Shown one piece after another: positions 61,532-64,000 of a stretch of DNA of 64,000 bases. The notes under the pieces were generated by a model. That model was not told where the DNA came from and did no database searches. It saw only the letters and a program-made list of their open reading frames with translations. How positions within the stretch are numbered: position 1 is the first letter of the stretch; every line of letters starts with the position of its first letter. This stretch comes from Vicinamibacteria bacterium. Lineage in GTDB: Bacteria; Acidobacteriota; Vicinamibacteria; Fen-336. The translations under genes and the position numbers were made by a program. Location of the stretch: NCBI GenBank assembly GCA_025994075.1, contig JAMQGV010000016.1, positions 1-64,000 on the forward strand, in the 5' to 3' direction.

Positions 61532-63045
61532 TTCGCGAGCGCCTTCTTCACGAACGCCTCGGCGTCGCGCCGCAGGTCGACCAGCTCCTGCTCGTGGATG
61601 TACATCATGTGGCCCGCCTCGTACTCGGCGGTGTCGATCCGCTCGCGCTGGCTCGGGTCGAGGCCCATGTGGGCCAGCGTGTACTCGGTCGCGAAGAACG
61701 GGGTCGCCAGGTCGTAGTAGCCCGAGGCCACGAACACCCGCATCGACGGGTTCTTCGAGAACGCGGAGCGCAGCGCTTCACTGGTGTCCGGGAAGCCCGC
61801 CGAGGCGTTTCCGAAGTCCCACGGCTGGCCGATGCCACCGCCCAGGATCCAGTAGTGCAGGTCGCTCTTGAACCCGAGGTCGCGCCGCACGTAGTCGTTG
61901 AACGCCGCGGTGTAGGGCGGGCGGATCGCCGCCATCGACGGGTCGAAGTCGGGGGTGTCGGTGGCGGCCAGCGCGTCGATGCCCTGGAAGCGCGAGTCGA
62001 GCCGGCCGACCGTGCGCTTCTGGTCGCGCAGCAGCTCCTTGCAGAAGCGCTGGATCTGGATGCGCAGGTCGGTCTCCTCGAGGTACCCGTCCGAGAGCCC
62101 CGTGAAGCGCGCCAGGCGCTCGCGGATCGCGGCCCGCTCCGCACCCTGCAGCCGGTCGCCTTTCGCGAGCGCCGCCTGGTACTCGCCCTCCGCGAAGCCG
62201 CGCACCTCCTTCAGCACCTCCTGCACCGGCTTCGCCTGCAGGTCCGCCGGGAGCTGCTTGTGGTACCAGGCGGTCGCCGTGTAGGTCGGCAGGAACAGCA
62301 CGTAGGGCAGGTCGTTGCCCTTGGTGAAGCGCGCGGTCTGGAAGTTGAGGATCGAGGAGACGAGCAGCACGCCGTTGAAGGCGATGCCGCGCTCGACGAG
62401 CTGGCCCGCGAGTCCCGCCGCCCGGGTCGTCCCGTAGCTCTCGCCGACCAGGAACAGCGGCGAGCTCCAGCGCTCGTGGCGGCCGAGGTAGAGGCGGATG
62501 AACTCGCCGACCGAGTCGAGGTCGCCCTGCAGGCCCCAGAACTTCTTGCCGAGCTCGGGCTTCGCGGGCCGCGAGTAGCCCGTGCCCACGGGGTCGATGA
62601 AGACGAGGTCGGTGAACTCGAGCCAGGTGTGCGGGTTGTCGACGAGCGCGTAGGGCGGCGCCGGCATCGCGCCGTCGGGCTGCATCTTCACCCGCTTCGG
62701 GCCCAGCGCGCCGAGGTGCAGCCACACCGACGACGAGCCGGGACCGCCGTTGAACGAGAACATCAGCGGCCGCTGCGCGGGCCCGCCCGGCCGGTCGGCG
62801 ACGTAGGCCATGAAGAAGATCTCGGCCTCGAGCTCGCCCTGCTCGTTGCGCAGCGGCATGAAGCCGGTGGTGACGCTGTAGCGCAGCACGCCGCTCGCCG
62901 TCTTCAGCTCGTGGCGGGTCACCACGGGTTCCGCGGGCCCGCGCCAGGCGCGGTCGGACTTCTCGCCGGCGGGCGCCGGTCCGGGCGCGGGGGCGGCCTG
63001 CGGGGCGAACAGCAGCAGCGTCGACAGGCTGGCGGCGGCGAGCAT
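61528..63045 (-). CDS. Serine carboxypeptidase, S10 family, exported
   Basis: 505 aa. Signal peptide followed by a Pro/Ala linker (about 15-30). The S10 signatures are FSFNGGPGSSSVWLHLGALG, LVFIDPVGTGYSR, the nucleophile elbow LVGESYGTTRAAGL, the late Asp in ASGYYDLATPF and His in EAGHMMYIHE, completing a Ser-Asp-His triad. Secreted S10 peptidases of this length are frequent in Acidobacteriota and remove C-terminal residues in acid conditions. The ATG at 63045 has GAGGAGG upstream. Confidence 0.93.
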   Translation of the reverse strand: MLAAASLSTLLLFAPQAAPAPGPAPAGEKSDRAWRGPAEPVVTRHELKTASGVLRYSVTTGFMPLRNEQGELEAEIFFMAYVADRPGGPAQRPLMFSFNGGPGSSSVWLHLGALGPKRVKMQPDGAMPAPPYALVDNPHTWLEFTDLVFIDPVGTGYSRPAKPELGKKFWGLQGDLDSVGEFIRLYLGRHERWSSPLFLVGESYGTTRAAGLAGQLVERGIAFNGVLLVSSILNFQTARFTKGNDLPYVLFLPTYTATAWYHKQLPADLQAKPVQEVLKEVRGFAEGEYQAALAKGDRLQGAERAAIRERLARFTGLSDGYLEETDLRIQIQRFCKELLRDQKRTVGRLDSRFQGIDALAATDTPDFDPSMAAIRPPYTAAFNDYVRRDLGFKSDLHYWILGGGIGQPWDFGNASAGFPDTSEALRSAFSKNPSMRVFVASGYYDLATPFFATEYTLAHMGLDPSQRERIDTAEYEAGHMMYIHEQELVDLRRDAEAFVKKALAK

Positions 63046-63112
63046 CGGGGCTCCTCCTCTTCTTTCGGCTCGATTCGGCGCGATTCCGGAGTCTATCGAA
63101 GGACGGGCGGGC

Positions 63113-63118
63113 TAGACT
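63113..63118 (+). promoter_or_regulatory. -10 box TAGACT of the binding-protein gene
   Basis: GGGCTAGACT, 42 bases before the ATG at 63161; the leader contains GCTGGAGG. Confidence 0.4.
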
Positions 63119-63160
63119 TGGATCTTGGATCGGCCCCGGATCCGCCGCTGGAGGTCTTTC

Positions 63161-63943
63161 ATGCGCCTCGCCCGCTTCGCCGTTCCCGTCCTGCTGGCCC
63201 TCGGCCCCACCCTGCACGCCGCCGACCTCGACGAGATCAAGAAGCGCGGCACGATCCGCTTCGTCGCCGCCGCGGACGAGGACCCGCGCATGTTCGCCCA
63301 CCAGGGCGGCGCCAACCCGGGCTTCGAGCGCGAGCTGGCCGAGGGCTTCGCCGCGCTGCACAAGCTGAAGCTGGAGCCCTACGCCGCGAAGACCTACGAC
63401 GACCGCATTCCCGCGGTCCAGCGCGGCGACGGCGACGTGATCATCGGCATCATCGAGACCGAGGAGCGGCGCAAGCGGGTCGACTTCACCGCCGAGGTGC
63501 TGCCCGCCCGCCACGTCGTGGTGACCCGCAAGCCGGCGGCGGCCGTCACGACCGTCGACGCGTTCAAGGCGCTCGGCAAGGTCGGGCTGCTCAAGGGCAC
63601 GACCTGGGCCCAGGCGGCGATGGACGCCGGGCTGCCGGCGGCCTCGGCGGTTTCCTTCGACGACCGCGACAGGATGATCCAGGCGCTGCAGTCGGGTGCC
63701 ATCGAGGCGACCGTGATGTCGGCCTCCGACGCGGTGCTGCAGATCCAGAAGGACGCGGCGCTGCAGGCGGGCGTCGTCGTCGGGGCCGAGGCCAGGGCCG
63801 GATGGGCGGTGCGCAAGGGCGACGCCGCGCTGCAGAAGGCGATCGACGAGTACCTCGACAACGCCCGCAAGTCGGGCGCCTGGAGCCGGCTCGTCGCCAA
63901 GTACTTCGGCCCGGCGGCGCTGTCGGTGCTCGGCAAGCGCTGA
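63161..63943 (+). CDS. Periplasmic solute-binding protein, family 3-like
   Basis: 260 aa. Signal peptide MRLARFAVPVLLALGPTLHA, then a type-2 periplasmic-binding fold: LDEIKKRGTIRFVAAADEDP, GFERELAEGFAALH, AVQRGDGDVIIG, TAEVLPARHVVVTRK and the cross-over GLLKGTTWAQAAM, ending AIDEYLDNARKSGAWSRLV. This is the amino-acid binding (SBP_bac_3) pattern. No ABC permease or ATPase gene is visible before the window ends, so it may be an orphan or the next genes may complete a transporter. ATG 63161 is preferred over the open frame upstream because GGAGG precedes it. Confidence 0.9.
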   Translation: MRLARFAVPVLLALGPTLHAADLDEIKKRGTIRFVAAADEDPRMFAHQGGANPGFERELAEGFAALHKLKLEPYAAKTYDDRIPAVQRGDGDVIIGIIETEERRKRVDFTAEVLPARHVVVTRKPAAAVTTVDAFKALGKVGLLKGTTWAQAAMDAGLPAASAVSFDDRDRMIQALQSGAIEATVMSASDAVLQIQKDAALQAGVVVGAEARAGWAVRKGDAALQKAIDEYLDNARKSGAWSRLVAKYFGPAALSVLGKR

Positions 63944-63991
63944 CCTCGCCCGCCGCAGCGACCTGACCGCGGCGGTGCGAGAATCGCGCGC

Positions 63992-64000
63992 GTGACGACT
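63992..64000 (+). other. Possible start of the next gene, cut by the window end
   Basis: GTG at 63992 follows GAGAAT by 8 bases, the same layout as other leaderless starts in this window. Only three codons are visible, so nothing can be said of the product. Confidence 0.2.

Overview
The window is high-GC DNA from a Gram-negative bacterium, most likely an Acidobacteriota member or a relative. The support is an Oar-like TonB-dependent receptor with an N-terminal carboxypeptidase-regulatory-like domain, a secreted VWA protein of the acidobacterial type, a Ser/Thr kinase with a large C-terminal membrane part, an LpxD acyltransferase and several HEAT-repeat/sigma-factor genes. This is inference; no rRNA or other marker is present. 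Nearly all DNA is coding, gaps are short, and many genes have a TAnnnT box 6-10 bases before the start codon, which suggests frequent leaderless transcription.

Layout. 93-6195 (minus): an operon of a PTPS-related membrane protein, a metallophosphoesterase and the Tex RNA-binding protein. 6237-13201: a lone response-regulator receiver, an MrfB-like DEDDh exonuclease, a PqqB-like hydrolase, a fatty acid desaturase, a DHFR-like reductase and an MrfA-like DNA-repair helicase. 13240-23660: a lower-GC accessory island inserted at the 5' end of the helicase. 23719-28350: a lipoprotein and a cluster of an ECF sigma factor, an anti-sigma factor and three HEAT-repeat proteins. 28421-38839: an M50-like peptidase, a serine hydrolase, CstA, a nitroreductase, hydrolases, an unusual radical SAM protein and FolE. 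38904-48990 (minus): TonB receptor, SppA, Ser/Thr kinase, UvrB. 49065-56530: bactofilin-LpxD, a VWA pair, a DUF485/ActP-type symporter pair, and a divergent LysR/MFS pair. 56484-63943: homocysteine methyltransferase/MTHFR, a GT-C protein, a PepSY/DUF4920 pair, a GNAT/S10 peptidase pair and a periplasmic binding protein.

The accessory island is the part that deserves attention. All its genes run on the minus strand towards the helicase. In transcription order they are: (i) a P-loop NTPase fused to a C-terminal class III nucleotidyl-cyclase-like domain, behind a near-consensus sigma70 promoter; (ii) a 5'-truncated WD40 gene made of near-identical 120-126 bp repeats; (iii) a PD-(D/E)XK nuclease-STAND NTPase protein whose 1108-residue C-terminal half lies in the -1 frame, together resembling an Avs-type antiviral STAND protein broken by a frameshift; (iv) a KAP-family NTPase (the PifA family). 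The start region of the helicase occurs three times: intact at the helicase, as a roughly 58 bp fragment before the KAP gene, and as a 203 bp truncated gene start at the far end of the island. The island therefore looks like serial insertion of defence cargo behind duplicated copies of the helicase 5' end. No integrase or transposase is visible. The cyclase-NTPase and the repeat-bounded architecture are the best candidates for an undescribed system.
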